Source of the DNA: Myxococcales bacterium
GTDB taxonomy: Bacteria; Myxococcota_A; Bradymonadia; UBA7976; UBA1532
Length of the DNA stretch: 59,865 nucleotides
Assembly (NCBI GenBank): GCA_020633555.1
Contig: JACKDL010000034.1
Location: 1-59,865 of the forward strand
Reading direction: 5' to 3'
The notes below the pieces were generated by a model, which did not search any database, had not been told where the DNA came from, and saw only the letters and a list, made by a program, of their open reading frames with translations. This document shows positions 28,505 through 37,256 of this stretch, in pieces. Each line of letters opens with the position of its first letter. Within the stretch, counting starts at the first letter, position 1. Made by a program: the position numbers and the translations under genes.

Positions 28505-30703
28505 GTGTTGAGGACGCGAGACTTCGCCCTGGCCGCGCTCACCCTGGGGGTGGGCCTGGCGGCGGGCGGCTGCAAGAACATCGAAGAGGGCCAGGCTTCG
28601 CCGGGCGCGGTGGGATCGGCCTGCGCCGAGGGCGCCGACTGCACCCAGGTGCAGGAGCCCACCTGCCTGAAGATGCCCGGCGGCTACTGCTCCGCGGGCT
28701 GCCTGGGCGGGCTGTTCGACTGCGACGACCAGAGCATCTGTGAGGAGCTGGGCGACCAGGCCTACTACTGCCTGGACGGCTGCCTGACCGAAAACGGCAA
28801 CGCCGACTGCCGCGACGACTACCGCTGCAGCGCCCGCCCCGAGATCTTCAACCTCTCGGGCGAGGTGGGCGTCTGCGTGCCCAAGTGCGAGGCCGACGGC
28901 GACTGCGAGACCGGCCGCCGCTGCGACACGGGCACGGGCGACTGCGTGCCCCGGGGCGAGCGCAAGACCGGTGAGGGCTGCTCGGGCAACGCCCAGTGCA
29001 ACGGCGGGCTGTGCCTGCAGTCCGACACCTTCCGCGGTGGCTACTGCAGCTCGCAGTGCGGCAACCAGAACGCCGGCTGCGAGGCCGGCAGCCACTGCGC
29101 CACCCTCGAGGGCGCGGCCGTGTGCCTGAGCTCGTGCCAGGCCGACGGCGACTGCCGGGGCGACGAGGGCTACAAGTGCCGCCAGATCGGCACCACCACC
29201 GACGCCAACGGCGACGTGCGCGCCGTGAACGTCTGCGTGCCCCGCTGCCAGAACGACAGCGAGTGCGACGACGGCTTCTCGTGCAACCCCCAGACGGGCG
29301 ACTGCGAGGAGGGCGCCGGCGATCCCAACCCGGCCGGGGCCTTCTGCACCGCCGACGCCGACTGCGCCGACGGCGCCTGCCTGACCGGCGCGCGCTACCC
29401 CAACGGCCTGTGCGCCCCGCCCTGCGACGGCGGCTGCCCGGCGGGCACCGCCTGCGGCAACACCCCCGCCGGCCAGCGCTGCGTGGTGGAGTGCGGCGCC
29501 GATCTGGACTGCCGCCCCGGCTACGTGTGCGCCGACGGGGGCTGCACCGCCCGCTGCCAGAGCGACGACGAGTGCCCGGGGGAGCAGCGCTGCTCGGGCA
29601 CCACCGGCCGCTGCTTCGAGGCCGCCAGCGGCGCCAGCGAGAGCGAGCTGGTGGACATCGCCGACGGCGTGGCGGTCAGCGGCACCCTGTCCGAGGAGCT
29701 GAGCCTGACCATCGACGAGTCGGTGGTGGGCTTCGCCGTGCTCGCCCAGGGCAGCGGCAGCGATCTGATGATCGTCGGCCAGATGAAGGACCCCAGCGGG
29801 CGCACCATCTACGACTTCCAGGACCCCTTCGGCAGCGAGGCGCGCTTCTTCCCCAGCGCCGACTTCATCACCCAGTACGTGCCCTCGAGCCCCCGCTCGG
29901 CGCCCCAGGCCGGCACCTACAAGTTCCGCCTGATCAAGGACGGCGGCCGGGCCAACATCAAGGTGCAGGCCCTGCTGAAGCGCAGCGACGGCGCCCCCGA
30001 GGGCGGCGTGCTGGACGTGAACTTCTTCTTCGCCGACGCCCCGCTGAACGCCCGCAGCGCGCCCAACGACCAGGCCTTCCAGCAGGCCGTGGACACCATG
30101 CGCCAGGTCTACGCCTCGCAGGGCATCCAGCTCGGCGAGGTGAGCTACTGCGACCTGGGCGGCGACAACGCCCGCCGCTACGGGGTCATCGACAGCGTGG
30201 ACGGCCCCAACAGCGAGCTGAGCCAGATGTTCGCCCTGTCGGGGCGGGCGGGCGACCTGGGCTGCAACCCCGGCCGCGCCCTCAACTTCTTCATGGTCAA
30301 CGAGATCGTGGGCGGCCGGGCCGGCTACATCATCCTGGGCATCTCGGGGGGCATCCCCGGGCCGCCGGGCCTGCAGGGCACCAGCCGCAGCGGCGTGGCG
30401 GTGACCATGTCGGGCTACAGCCGCAACCCCACCCAGCTCGGCCAGACCATGGCCCACGAGGGCGGGCACTACCTGGGGCTGTTCCACACCACCGAGGCCG
30501 AGGGCACCGCCTTCGATCCGCTGCCCGAGACCCCGGAGTGCGCCAGCCGCAACGACAGCAACAACGACGGCATCGTCGACTACCGCGAGTGCGGCGGCGG
30601 CAAGGGCAGCGAGAACCTGATGTTCTGGGCGGCGGGTGACAACGCCGAGCAGGTCACCGGCGACCAGGGCTTCGTGGTCAGCCGCAACCCGGCTGTGCAG
30701 TGA
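28505..30703 (+). CDS. Cys-rich lipoprotein with M43-like zinc metalloprotease domain
   Basis: A 732-residue exported protein. The GTG 28505 start is chosen because GGGAGG lies 7 bases upstream and the leader then ends in a lipobox (LAAGGC). The first ~380 residues are Cys-rich repeats of the form C..D.DC..G..C (EADGDCETGRRCD, QNDSECDDGFSCN, QSDDECPGEQRC), like the Dickkopf/EGF-type units of myxobacterial surface proteins. A beta-sandwich-like stretch (about 385-500) follows. The C-terminal domain has the metzincin motif HEGGHYLGLFH (651-661), with the zinc-binding His residues at 651, 655 and 661 and Glu652 as base. An ENLMF segment after it may be the Met-turn. Family M43 (pappalysin/cytophagalysin) is the best match by eye. 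The protein is probably a surface or secreted protease used on prey or matrix. Confidence 0.87.
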   Translation: MLRTRDFALAALTLGVGLAAGGCKNIEEGQASPGAVGSACAEGADCTQVQEPTCLKMPGGYCSAGCLGGLFDCDDQSICEELGDQAYYCLDGCLTENGNADCRDDYRCSARPEIFNLSGEVGVCVPKCEADGDCETGRRCDTGTGDCVPRGERKTGEGCSGNAQCNGGLCLQSDTFRGGYCSSQCGNQNAGCEAGSHCATLEGAAVCLSSCQADGDCRGDEGYKCRQIGTTTDANGDVRAVNVCVPRCQNDSECDDGFSCNPQTGDCEEGAGDPNPAGAFCTADADCADGACLTGARYPNGLCAPPCDGGCPAGTACGNTPAGQRCVVECGADLDCRPGYVCADGGCTARCQSDDECPGEQRCSGTTGRCFEAASGASESELVDIADGVAVSGTLSEELSLTIDESVVGFAVLAQGSGSDLMIVGQMKDPSGRTIYDFQDPFGSEARFFPSADFITQYVPSSPRSAPQAGTYKFRLIKDGGRANIKVQALLKRSDGAPEGGVLDVNFFFADAPLNARSAPNDQAFQQAVDTMRQVYASQGIQLGEVSYCDLGGDNARRYGVIDSVDGPNSELSQMFALSGRAGDLGCNPGRALNFFMVNEIVGGRAGYIILGISGGIPGPPGLQGTSRSGVAVTMSGYSRNPTQLGQTMAHEGGHYLGLFHTTEAEGTAFDPLPETPECASRNDSNNDGIVDYRECGGGKGSENLMFWAAGDNAEQVTGDQGFVVSRNPAVQ

Positions 30704-30714
30704 GGAGGGGCGAG

Positions 30715-31269
30715 ATGATCACGCGCGTCACGCTGACGACGCTCGCCCTGGCGGCGAGCCTGAGCCTGCCGGCCCTCGCCCAGGTGCCCACCGCGGGCCT
30801 GGATCAGGCGAAGGCCACCGTCGAGGGCTGGTTCATGGGCTACGAGTTCGTGCCCGGCCCGGCCCAGTACAAGGCCGTGGGCCCCGCCCTGGAGCCTGCC
30901 CTGGTGAGCCTGGCCCTGGACGCGAGCAAGCACCCCCTGGTGCGGGCCCGCGCCGTGTCGGCCATGGTGAACGCCAAGGGCGCGCTCACCGAGCAGGCCC
31001 TGGTGGGGCTGCTGGAGGATCCCGCCGCCGACTCCATGCTGCGCCGCAAGGCCGCCCGGGCCCTGGCCGAGGGCTGGGGCGACCAGCACCTGTCGGTGTT
31101 GGTGAACGCCTTCCTGCTGGCCCCCGACGACGTGGCCCTGCGCGAGGGCATCGCCAAGGCCATCCGCGCCCTGGGGCCCGCCGGCTACGAGGCCCGCGAC
31201 ACCCTGCTGCGCCTGGAGAAGGACCGCTTCGTGCGCGGCCTGCTCCTGGAGGCCAAGTCGATCAAGTAG
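30715..31269 (+). CDS. Exported HEAT-repeat-like protein
   Basis: A 184-residue protein with a signal peptide (MITRVTLTTLALAASLSLPALA, cleavage after ALA). The mature part is helical with HEAT/PBS-lyase-like units: RARAVSAMVNAKGALTEQAL, MLRRKAARALAEGWGDQHL, LREGIAKAIRALGPAGYE. Start ATG 30715 follows GAGGAGG by about 6 bases. A GTG at 30700 overlapping the protease stop is less likely. The gene begins 11 bp after the metalloprotease gene, so both are probably in one transcript, and this protein may help or regulate the protease. No catalytic motif is seen. Confidence 0.78.
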   Translation: MITRVTLTTLALAASLSLPALAQVPTAGLDQAKATVEGWFMGYEFVPGPAQYKAVGPALEPALVSLALDASKHPLVRARAVSAMVNAKGALTEQALVGLLEDPAADSMLRRKAARALAEGWGDQHLSVLVNAFLLAPDDVALREGIAKAIRALGPAGYEARDTLLRLEKDRFVRGLLLEAKSIK

Positions 31270-31288
31270 TTCGACTGAAAGAACTTTT
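31268..31288 (+). terminator. Weak intrinsic terminator candidate
   Basis: AGTTC and GAACT pair across an 8-base loop and are followed by TTT. The stem overlaps the stop codon of the HEAT-like gene and is AT-rich for this genome. Confidence 0.35.
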
Positions 31289-31318
31289 CACTTCCCCCCG
31301 AGCCTCCCCTATCCTGGG

Positions 31319-31345
31319 CTCGCCGCGCTGAGGGGTTGCGGCGAG
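31319..31345 (+). promoter_or_regulatory. 8-bp inverted repeat upstream of kinase start
   Basis: CTCGCCGC and GCGGCGAG flank an 11-base loop, ending 14 bases before GTG 31360 and just before the purine-rich GGGAG. It could be an operator or a leader hairpin that affects ribosome access. Confidence 0.4.
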
Positions 31346-31359
31346 TCCGGGAGAGCAGG

Positions 31360-32775
31360 GTGTCCACACCCGAGTCGTCCACCATCCTCCAGAGCGGGTC
31401 TGGCCCGTCGTGGAGCGGGTCGGGTCCGCTGCCGAGCGGGCCGGCCACCGACGCCGCCACGTTCGGCCGCTTCCAGGTGCTGGGCGAGGCCGGCAGCGGG
31501 GCCATGGGTGTGGTCTACGCGGCCTATGATCCCAAGCTGGATCGCCGGGTGGCCCTGAAGGTCCTGCGGGGCGAGGCCAACCGCGGCGAGGCCCGCGAAC
31601 GCACCCGCCGCGAGGCGGTGGCCCTGGCCCAGGTCAACCACCCCAACGTGGTGCACGTCTACGAGGTGGGCGAGGCCGCCAAGCGGCTGTTCATCGCCAT
31701 GGAGTACGTGGACGGCCCCACCCTGAAGGTCTGGCAGGCGGGCGATCACGATCAGCGCCGGCGGCTGGAGGTGCTGCAGGCCATCGCCGCCGGGCTGGAC
31801 GCCGCCCACGCCCGGGGGCTGGTGCACCGCGACGTGAAGCCCAGCAACGTGCTCATCGGGCCCAGCGGGCGGCCGCGGCTCATCGACTTCGGCCTGGCGC
31901 GGGCGGGGGCCGGCGGCGAGCTCGACGACGGCAGCGTGCTGGGCAGCGACCTGACCCGCACCGGGCGCCTGCTGGGCACCCCCGCCTACATGGCCCCCGA
32001 GCTGATGGACGGCGCCGCGCCCAGCGCGTTGAGCGACCAGTTCAGCTTCTGCGTCACCGCCTACGAAGTGCTGTTCGGCGTCCGACCGTTCCCCACCGAC
32101 TCGCTGCCGGTGCTGCGGCACGCCATCGAGCGCGGCCTGATGGCTGCGCCCACGTCGAGTGCGGCGGGGCATGAGGCCCTGCTGGCCATCCTGCGGCGGG
32201 GTATGGCCGCGGATCCGGCCGCACGCTGGCCCTCCTTGGGGGCGCTGGCCGACGCTTTGGGGGCGCAGCGCAGTGTGCAGCCCGAGGGCCTGGCCCCGCC
32301 GCTGTACGTCGCGGTCATGGCCTTGGTCGGCTTCCTGTGGGTGTCGGTGATCTACGCCCTGCTGCCCCGCCGGGCAGACGCCCTGCTCTTGCGCGACCTG
32401 GCCACGGCCGGGGCGCTGGCGCTCGGCGTCCGGCTGAACCTGGCGAAGCTGCGCCTGAACACCCAGTGGCGCGACATGGCCCCCACGGTGGCGTGTGGGA
32501 TGGCCTTCCAGGTGCTGGGGGCGGGCGTCGCGTGGCGGTTCGACGTGCCCCTCGCGGCCGCCTACACCTTGGACAGCATGTGGATGGCGGCCACCTTCAC
32601 CGCCGGCCACTTCGTCTTGCGCGCCCCCAGCGCCTGGCCCGTGGCCCCGGGCTGGCTCGCCGTCGCCTTGAGCCTGGCGCTGCCCGACTGGGCCGTGGAG
32701 CTCAACTTCTTCTTCCCGCTGATGGCCGTGGCGCTCATCGGCTGGACCGAGCGGCCCACGCGCCCGGCCCGCTGA
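31360..32775 (+). CDS. Ser/Thr protein kinase with multi-pass C-terminal membrane domain
   Basis: A 471-residue kinase. A Ser/Gly-rich N-terminus (1-35) leads to a kinase domain (37-300) with GEAGSGAMG, K67, HRDVKPSN (HRD 156-158) and DFG 176-178, then AYMAPELM. The last ~165 residues contain several hydrophobic helices (LYVAVMALVGFLWVSVIYAL, then LATAGALALGV, MAFQVLGAGVAW, LDSMWMAATFTAGHF, FFFPLMAVALIGW). This is an unusual membrane part without an extracellular sensor. Start GTG 31360 follows GGGAGAG by about 5 bases; an upstream TTG would only add 8 residues. It lies 76 bp before an ECF sigma gene with its own overlapping kinase, so two kinases flank one sigma factor. Confidence 0.92.
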   Translation: MSTPESSTILQSGSGPSWSGSGPLPSGPATDAATFGRFQVLGEAGSGAMGVVYAAYDPKLDRRVALKVLRGEANRGEARERTRREAVALAQVNHPNVVHVYEVGEAAKRLFIAMEYVDGPTLKVWQAGDHDQRRRLEVLQAIAAGLDAAHARGLVHRDVKPSNVLIGPSGRPRLIDFGLARAGAGGELDDGSVLGSDLTRTGRLLGTPAYMAPELMDGAAPSALSDQFSFCVTAYEVLFGVRPFPTDSLPVLRHAIERGLMAAPTSSAAGHEALLAILRRGMAADPAARWPSLGALADALGAQRSVQPEGLAPPLYVAVMALVGFLWVSVIYALLPRRADALLLRDLATAGALALGVRLNLAKLRLNTQWRDMAPTVACGMAFQVLGAGVAWRFDVPLAAAYTLDSMWMAATFTAGHFVLRAPSAWPVAPGWLAVALSLALPDWAVELNFFFPLMAVALIGWTERPTRPAR

Positions 32776-32851
32776 GCGTTCAGGCGCAGAGGTGGCGCAG
32801 GACGGGCTGCTCGTCGATACTTTCCCGTTGCACCGGTGATTGGGGGGCGCC

Positions 32852-33421
32852 ATGACCGACGATCGCAGCCACGTCACCCGCCTGCTGCGCGCCGCCACCG
32901 CGGGCGACTCGTCGGCCTCGGCGGAGCTCATCGAGATCGTGTACCGCGATCTGCGCCGGCAGGCGCAGGCGCTCATGCGCAACGAGAAGGCCCACCACAC
33001 GCTGCAGCCCACCGCGCTGGTGCACGAGGCCTACATGCAGCTCATCCGCCAGGACCGCATGGACTGGCAGGGCCGCAGCCACTTCTTCGCCATGGCCAGC
33101 ACCCTCATGCGGCGGATCCTGGTGGATCACGCCCGCAAGAAGACCGCCGCCCGTCGCGGGGGCGGCGCGCCGAAGCTGTCGCTGGACGAGGGGCTGGGCC
33201 TGAGCACCGACAACGAGACCGACGTGCTGGCCCTGCACGACGCGCTGAACAGCCTGGAGGCGCTCGACGGGCGCCAGGCCCAGGTGGTGGTGATGCGCTT
33301 CTTCGGGGGCCTGACCGTGCCCGAGGTGGCCGCGGTGCTCGGCGTGAGCACCCGCACCGTCGAGGGCGACTGGGCCATGGCACGGGCCTGGCTGCGCCGT
33401 GAGCTCACCGGGCTGGGATGA
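32852..33421 (+). CDS. ECF-type RNA polymerase sigma factor (TIGR02999-like), linked to Ser/Thr kinase
   Basis: A 189-residue group IV sigma factor. Region 2 reads LMRNEKAHHT-LQPTALVHEAYMQL and SHFFAMASTLMRRILVDHARKK. Region 4 (about 130-185) has LDGRQAQVVVMRFFGGLTVPEVAAVLGVSTRTVEGDWAMARAWL. At the place where ordinary ECF factors carry the acidic DAED motif of region 2.2, this protein has QPTA (52-55), with Thr54. In ECF43-type sigma factors a Thr at this place is phosphorylated by a partner kinase to allow core binding. The same mechanism is inferred here, since the kinase gene overlaps it (ATGA). No anti-sigma gene is present. Start ATG 32852 has GGGGGG about 4 bases upstream. Confidence 0.93.
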   Translation: MTDDRSHVTRLLRAATAGDSSASAELIEIVYRDLRRQAQALMRNEKAHHTLQPTALVHEAYMQLIRQDRMDWQGRSHFFAMASTLMRRILVDHARKKTAARRGGGAPKLSLDEGLGLSTDNETDVLALHDALNSLEALDGRQAQVVVMRFFGGLTVPEVAAVLGVSTRTVEGDWAMARAWLRRELTGLG

Positions 33422-34587
33422 GCAAGCCCGACTTCAGCGCCGTCAAGGAGGCCTTCCTGCGCATCCGCGAGCTGCCCGAGGCTGCCCAGCAGTCCGCCAT
33501 CGGGCAGCTGCCCGGGGCGGCCCTGCGGGCCGAGGTGGCCGAGCTGCTGGGCTTCGATGTGGCCGAGACGGCCTTCCTCGCTCCCCGGGCGAGCGAGGAG
33601 ATCGCCATCCCCCTGGGCGGCGACCGCGTGCCGCCGCCCATCGCCGGCGAGGTGCTGGACGGGCGCTTCGAGGTGCAGGCCCCGGTGACCGAGGGCGGCT
33701 TCGGCTGGATCTACCGGGGCCGCGATCGGCAGCGCGACGAGCCGGTGGCCATCAAGGTCTTCAAGCCCATCGACGATCCCGCCGTGGCCGCCGAGGTGGA
33801 GGCCGCCTTCCTGCGTGAGGGGCGGGTGCTGGCCCAGCTCCACGCCCAGTCGCCCCATATCGTCGAGTACCGCGACGTGGGCACCTGGCGCGACGGGCGG
33901 GGTCAACCCCACCCGTTCATCGTCATGGAGTGGCTGGACGGGATGACCCTGGCCGAGTACGCCCAGCGCTTCCTGTGCGAGGCCGGCTGCCCGCTGCCCG
34001 AGGTGCTCGACCTGCTGGAGCCCGTGGCGCTGGCCCTGACCCAGGCCCACGCCGCTGGGGTGGCCCACCGGGACTTCAAGCCGAGCAACGTGCTGGTGGT
34101 GGGCGATCCCGCCGCGCCCGACCTGAAGCTGGTGGACTTCGGCGCCGCGAAGGTGGCCGCCGATCGGGCGCGCGGCTTCGACAGCACCGGCGGCGTGGTG
34201 GGCATGGTCACCTACCTGTACTCGGCCCCCGAGCTGCTCAGCCGCACCTACGGCGCCACGGGCCCCTGGACCGACGTGTACGCCCTGGCGCTGGTGATCA
34301 CCGAGCTGCTGCTGGGCCGCCACCCCTGGGCCGGGCGCGACGTGCTGCACATCATGGACGGGGTGCTCGACGAGAAGGTCCGGCCCACCCCGGGCGCCCA
34401 CGGGGCGGCCCAGCCCAAGGCGGTGGAGGCCCTGCTGGCACGGGCGCTGGCGGTGGATCCCACGGCGCGGCCCCGGGACATGGCGGCCTTCTGGCCGGCC
34501 CTGCGCGCGGCCGCCGACGGACGCTCCAAGCCCAGCGCGGGGCAGGCGCTGCGGGGGGTCCTGGGGCGGCTGGTGGGTAAGAAGTAG
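33418..34587 (+). CDS. Soluble Ser/Thr protein kinase, probable activator of the adjacent sigma factor
   Basis: A 389-residue kinase with no membrane segment. An N-terminal helical region (1-75) precedes the kinase domain (80-360): GRFEVQAPVTEGGFGWIYRG glycine loop, K113, HRDFKPSN (HRD 217-219), DFG 240-242, and a SAPELLS segment. The N-terminal helices may bind the sigma factor. The start overlaps the sigma-factor stop by four bases (ATGA), which implies translational coupling and fixed stoichiometry. In Vibrio parahaemolyticus a similar pair (EcfP and PpkT2) works by direct phosphorylation. I infer the same here; it has not been shown. The stop is followed by a 79-bp gap to the lipase gene. 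Confidence 0.93.
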   Translation: MSKPDFSAVKEAFLRIRELPEAAQQSAIGQLPGAALRAEVAELLGFDVAETAFLAPRASEEIAIPLGGDRVPPPIAGEVLDGRFEVQAPVTEGGFGWIYRGRDRQRDEPVAIKVFKPIDDPAVAAEVEAAFLREGRVLAQLHAQSPHIVEYRDVGTWRDGRGQPHPFIVMEWLDGMTLAEYAQRFLCEAGCPLPEVLDLLEPVALALTQAHAAGVAHRDFKPSNVLVVGDPAAPDLKLVDFGAAKVAADRARGFDSTGGVVGMVTYLYSAPELLSRTYGATGPWTDVYALALVITELLLGRHPWAGRDVLHIMDGVLDEKVRPTPGAHGAAQPKAVEALLARALAVDPTARPRDMAAFWPALRAAADGRSKPSAGQALRGVLGRLVGKK

Positions 34588-34666
34588 CGGCTTTCGGCAC
34601 CGCGCTTGCGGGCTTTGCCGCCGGGCTTCGCCTTGTGGGTACCCAACCCCATCTGGAGCCCGACCC

Positions 34667-35614
34667 ATGCGTCGACTGATGACCGTCCTGGCCGTGCTGG
34701 CCCTGTGCATCACCCCCGCCCTGGCCAAGAAGAAGAAGAAGCGCAACAAGGGCGATCAGGCCGAGCAGAGCCAGACCGCCAACCCCGACGTGCACAGCAG
34801 CTGGATCGGCACGCTGCAGCACTTCAAGCCCGGCACCTCGGCCAACGACCTGACCAACGCCTACCTGCTGGCGAACCTGACCGAGCTCGCCTACGGCGAC
34901 ACCGACGGCACGCTGCGCCAGTGGGCCTCGGCCATGGGCTGCAGCGACACCCACATCGAGCGCAAGAAGGGCAAGGCCATGATCCTGTGCGGCCGCGACG
35001 ACGTGGTCATCGCGACGGTGCAGGGCTCGGGGTCCAACACGCGCGATCTGGAGCGGGCCTGCAACGCCGACTACCGCAACAAGACCCTGGGCGGGCGCGT
35101 GCACGAGGGCGGCTTCAACCTGTCGAAGGAGCTGCGCGGGGCCTTGGAGAGCTTCCTGGCGAAGCACCCCAACAAGCCGGTGTTCCTGGCGGGGCACAGC
35201 ATGGGCGGCCTGGCGGCCCTCTACATGGGGGCCCACATGCAGCGGCACCTGCGCCGCTCACCCAAGGCCGTGTTCACCTTCGCGGTGCCGCGCATCGGCA
35301 ACCGCGAGTTCCGCGGCAACCTGGACTTCGCCCACTACCACTACGCGAACCACGGCGATCCGGTGCCCCTGATGTACCCCGACAAGTTCCCGCCCCACAA
35401 CGAGCTGCAGTACTTCGACAAGGGGGGGAACCTGCAGCGCGACGAGAAGCCGGGCAAGAGCGCCTTCAACTGGGTCAAGGAGTTCGGCGGCGCCGTCGAC
35501 GCCGTCCTGAAGAAGGGCAAGACCGCCCACAGCATGTTCGTCTACGTGAAGAACCTGCGGCGCAACCTCTCGAGCGCCGAGCGGGACAAGCTGCCGGAAC
35601 CCAAGGACTTCTGA
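34667..35614 (+). CDS. Exported class 3 lipase-like alpha/beta hydrolase
   Basis: A 315-residue protein with a signal peptide (MTVLAVLALCITPALA) followed by a very basic stretch (KKKKKRNK). The hydrolase core has the nucleophile motif GHSMGG (Ser178), NREFRGNLDFAHYHYANHGDPVPL with Asp231, and His288 in TAHSM, completing a likely Ser-Asp-His triad. This layout matches the fungal-lipase (Lipase_3) group. Substrates in such families are triacylglycerols or other esters. The lysine cluster could hold the enzyme on anionic surfaces. The ATG 34667 start gives the full leader; 34679 is also possible. It is convergent with the minus-strand kinase gene (13-bp gap). Confidence 0.85.
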   Translation: MRRLMTVLAVLALCITPALAKKKKKRNKGDQAEQSQTANPDVHSSWIGTLQHFKPGTSANDLTNAYLLANLTELAYGDTDGTLRQWASAMGCSDTHIERKKGKAMILCGRDDVVIATVQGSGSNTRDLERACNADYRNKTLGGRVHEGGFNLSKELRGALESFLAKHPNKPVFLAGHSMGGLAALYMGAHMQRHLRRSPKAVFTFAVPRIGNREFRGNLDFAHYHYANHGDPVPLMYPDKFPPHNELQYFDKGGNLQRDEKPGKSAFNWVKEFGGAVDAVLKKGKTAHSMFVYVKNLRRNLSSAERDKLPEPKDF

Positions 35615-35627
35615 GCCCCGCGCCCCC

Positions 35628-37256
35628 TCAGCGCCGTCGGCTGCCCGCCGCCAACGCCAGGTCCAGCGCGAGCTGGGCCAGCGCCTCGCCCTTCTGCCTC
35701 AGCAGCCCGTCGCGGCGCACGTCCAGCAGCCGCCGCCGGGCCCGGCTGCGCACCATCGCCGACTCACCGAGCGCCGTGGCCACCGCCTGGTCGGCCTCGA
35801 GCTGCACCCGGTGGCTGCGGGCGGCGGCCAGCTCCATCTCGGCCGCCTCGATGCGGGCCTGGAGCTTCTCGCGGGTGCGCCCGGCCTCGGCCAGCGCCTC
35901 GCTGCGCTGCAGCCGATCGCTGACGGCGTCCAGGGTGCTGCCCTCGATGACCTGCCCGATCTCGCCGTCCTCCAGGACCTGGACCAGCCGGGCCACCACG
36001 TCGCCGTCCAGCCCTTCGATGCGCTGCTGCAGATCGGCGTCCTGCGCCCGCAGGGCGGCCAGGGCCTGGCGCGCCCGATCCTCCTCGTCCAGGGCCAGCC
36101 GCAGCTCGTCGCCGAAGAAGTCCTGCTCGTCGCGGGTGACGTCGATGGCCAGGCCTTGGGCCCCATCGGCCGCCAGCGCCAGATCGGCGTCCAGCTCGTC
36201 CAGCGCCACCCGGAGCTGCTCCACGCGGGTCATGGAGCGCACCACCGGGCCCGGCAGGGTCTGCGACTGCCAGCCGCCCTGCAGCAGGCGCTTCAGTCGG
36301 CTCTCCAGGGCGTCCACCCGGTGGGCCGGGCCTGCGCCCACCGGCGGCGGGGACGCCAGCGCAGGGAGCGGCGCGCTCACCAGGGTGGGGGCCGGGGTGT
36401 CCACGGTGACGAAGGCCTGCAGATCGTTGGCCAGGTCCGACGCCTTGCGGTAGCGGTCCTGGGGCTGCTTGGCCAGGCAGCGCACGATGACCTCTTCCAG
36501 CGCCACGGGCAGATCGGGGTTGAAGTCCCGGGGCCGCGGGATGGGCGCGAAACAGTGGGCCTCGGCCAGCGCCATGGGCGTGCGCCCGGTGAAGGGCAGC
36601 CGCCCGGTGAGCGCCTCGAAGAGGATGCAGCCCAAGGCGTACAGGTCGGACTCGGGGCAGACGCCGTGGTCCAGGGCCACCTCGGGGGGCAGGTACTCGG
36701 GGGTGCCCAGCACCACGCCGCGGGCGGTCTGCACCGCCGTGTGGGGCTGGGCCCCGCGCAGCTTCGCGATGCCGAAGTCGAGCATCTTCACGAAGTCGGG
36801 GCGCCCGTCCCGGGTGACGAGCAGCACGTTGTCGGGCTTGATGTCACGGTGGATGATGTCCAGGGCGTGGGCGTGGTCGAGCACGTCCAGCACCTGCAGG
36901 GCGATGTCCAGCGCCCGCTCCACGGGCAGGGTCCTGCCCCGCCCGATGAGGGTGCTCAGGGCGGCCCCCTCCAGGAACTCCATGGCGATGTAGGGGCGGC
37001 TGTCGGGAGGCGCGGTCTCGCCCCAGTCGAACACGCGGACCACATGCTCGTGATCCAGGCGCTGGGTGGCGCGGGCCTCCTGCGCCAGGCGGCGCTCGGC
37101 CTCGATGTTCGCGGGCAGCCCGGCGTTCAGGATCTTCACGGCGGCCGGGCGGCCGGTGCCCACGTTCCGGGCGAACCAGACGACGCTCATCCCCCCGCGG
37201 CCGAGCTTGCGCTCGATGAGGTAGTCGCCGATCTGTTGCCCGGTCCGGTCTCTCAT
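35628..37256 (-). CDS. Ser/Thr protein kinase with C-terminal coiled-coil region
   Basis: A 542-residue kinase with no membrane segment. The kinase domain (8-290) has LGRGGMSVVW, K41, HRDIKPDN (HRD 136-138) and DFG 160-162, then TPEYLPPEV. The region after residue 330 is rich in heptad-like charged sequence (VEQLRVALDELDADL, DRLQRSEALAEAGRTREKLQ), predicted to form long coiled coils, so it may dimerise or contact a partner. It is the last gene of a three-gene operon: its ATG overlaps the stop of the propeller lipoprotein (ATGA), and that gene overlaps the TPR/PEGA gene. An envelope-to-cytoplasm signalling unit is the simplest reading. Confidence 0.93.
   Translation of the reverse strand: MRDRTGQQIGDYLIERKLGRGGMSVVWFARNVGTGRPAAVKILNAGLPANIEAERRLAQEARATQRLDHEHVVRVFDWGETAPPDSRPYIAMEFLEGAALSTLIGRGRTLPVERALDIALQVLDVLDHAHALDIIHRDIKPDNVLLVTRDGRPDFVKMLDFGIAKLRGAQPHTAVQTARGVVLGTPEYLPPEVALDHGVCPESDLYALGCILFEALTGRLPFTGRTPMALAEAHCFAPIPRPRDFNPDLPVALEEVIVRCLAKQPQDRYRKASDLANDLQAFVTVDTPAPTLVSAPLPALASPPPVGAGPAHRVDALESRLKRLLQGGWQSQTLPGPVVRSMTRVEQLRVALDELDADLALAADGAQGLAIDVTRDEQDFFGDELRLALDEEDRARQALAALRAQDADLQQRIEGLDGDVVARLVQVLEDGEIGQVIEGSTLDAVSDRLQRSEALAEAGRTREKLQARIEAAEMELAAARSHRVQLEADQAVATALGESAMVRSRARRRLLDVRRDGLLRQKGEALAQLALDLALAAGSRRR

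Noticed and set aside
28441..28505. Sigma70 promoter with TACAGT as -10 before the metalloprotease gene
   Set aside because: No fitting -35 at the right distance.
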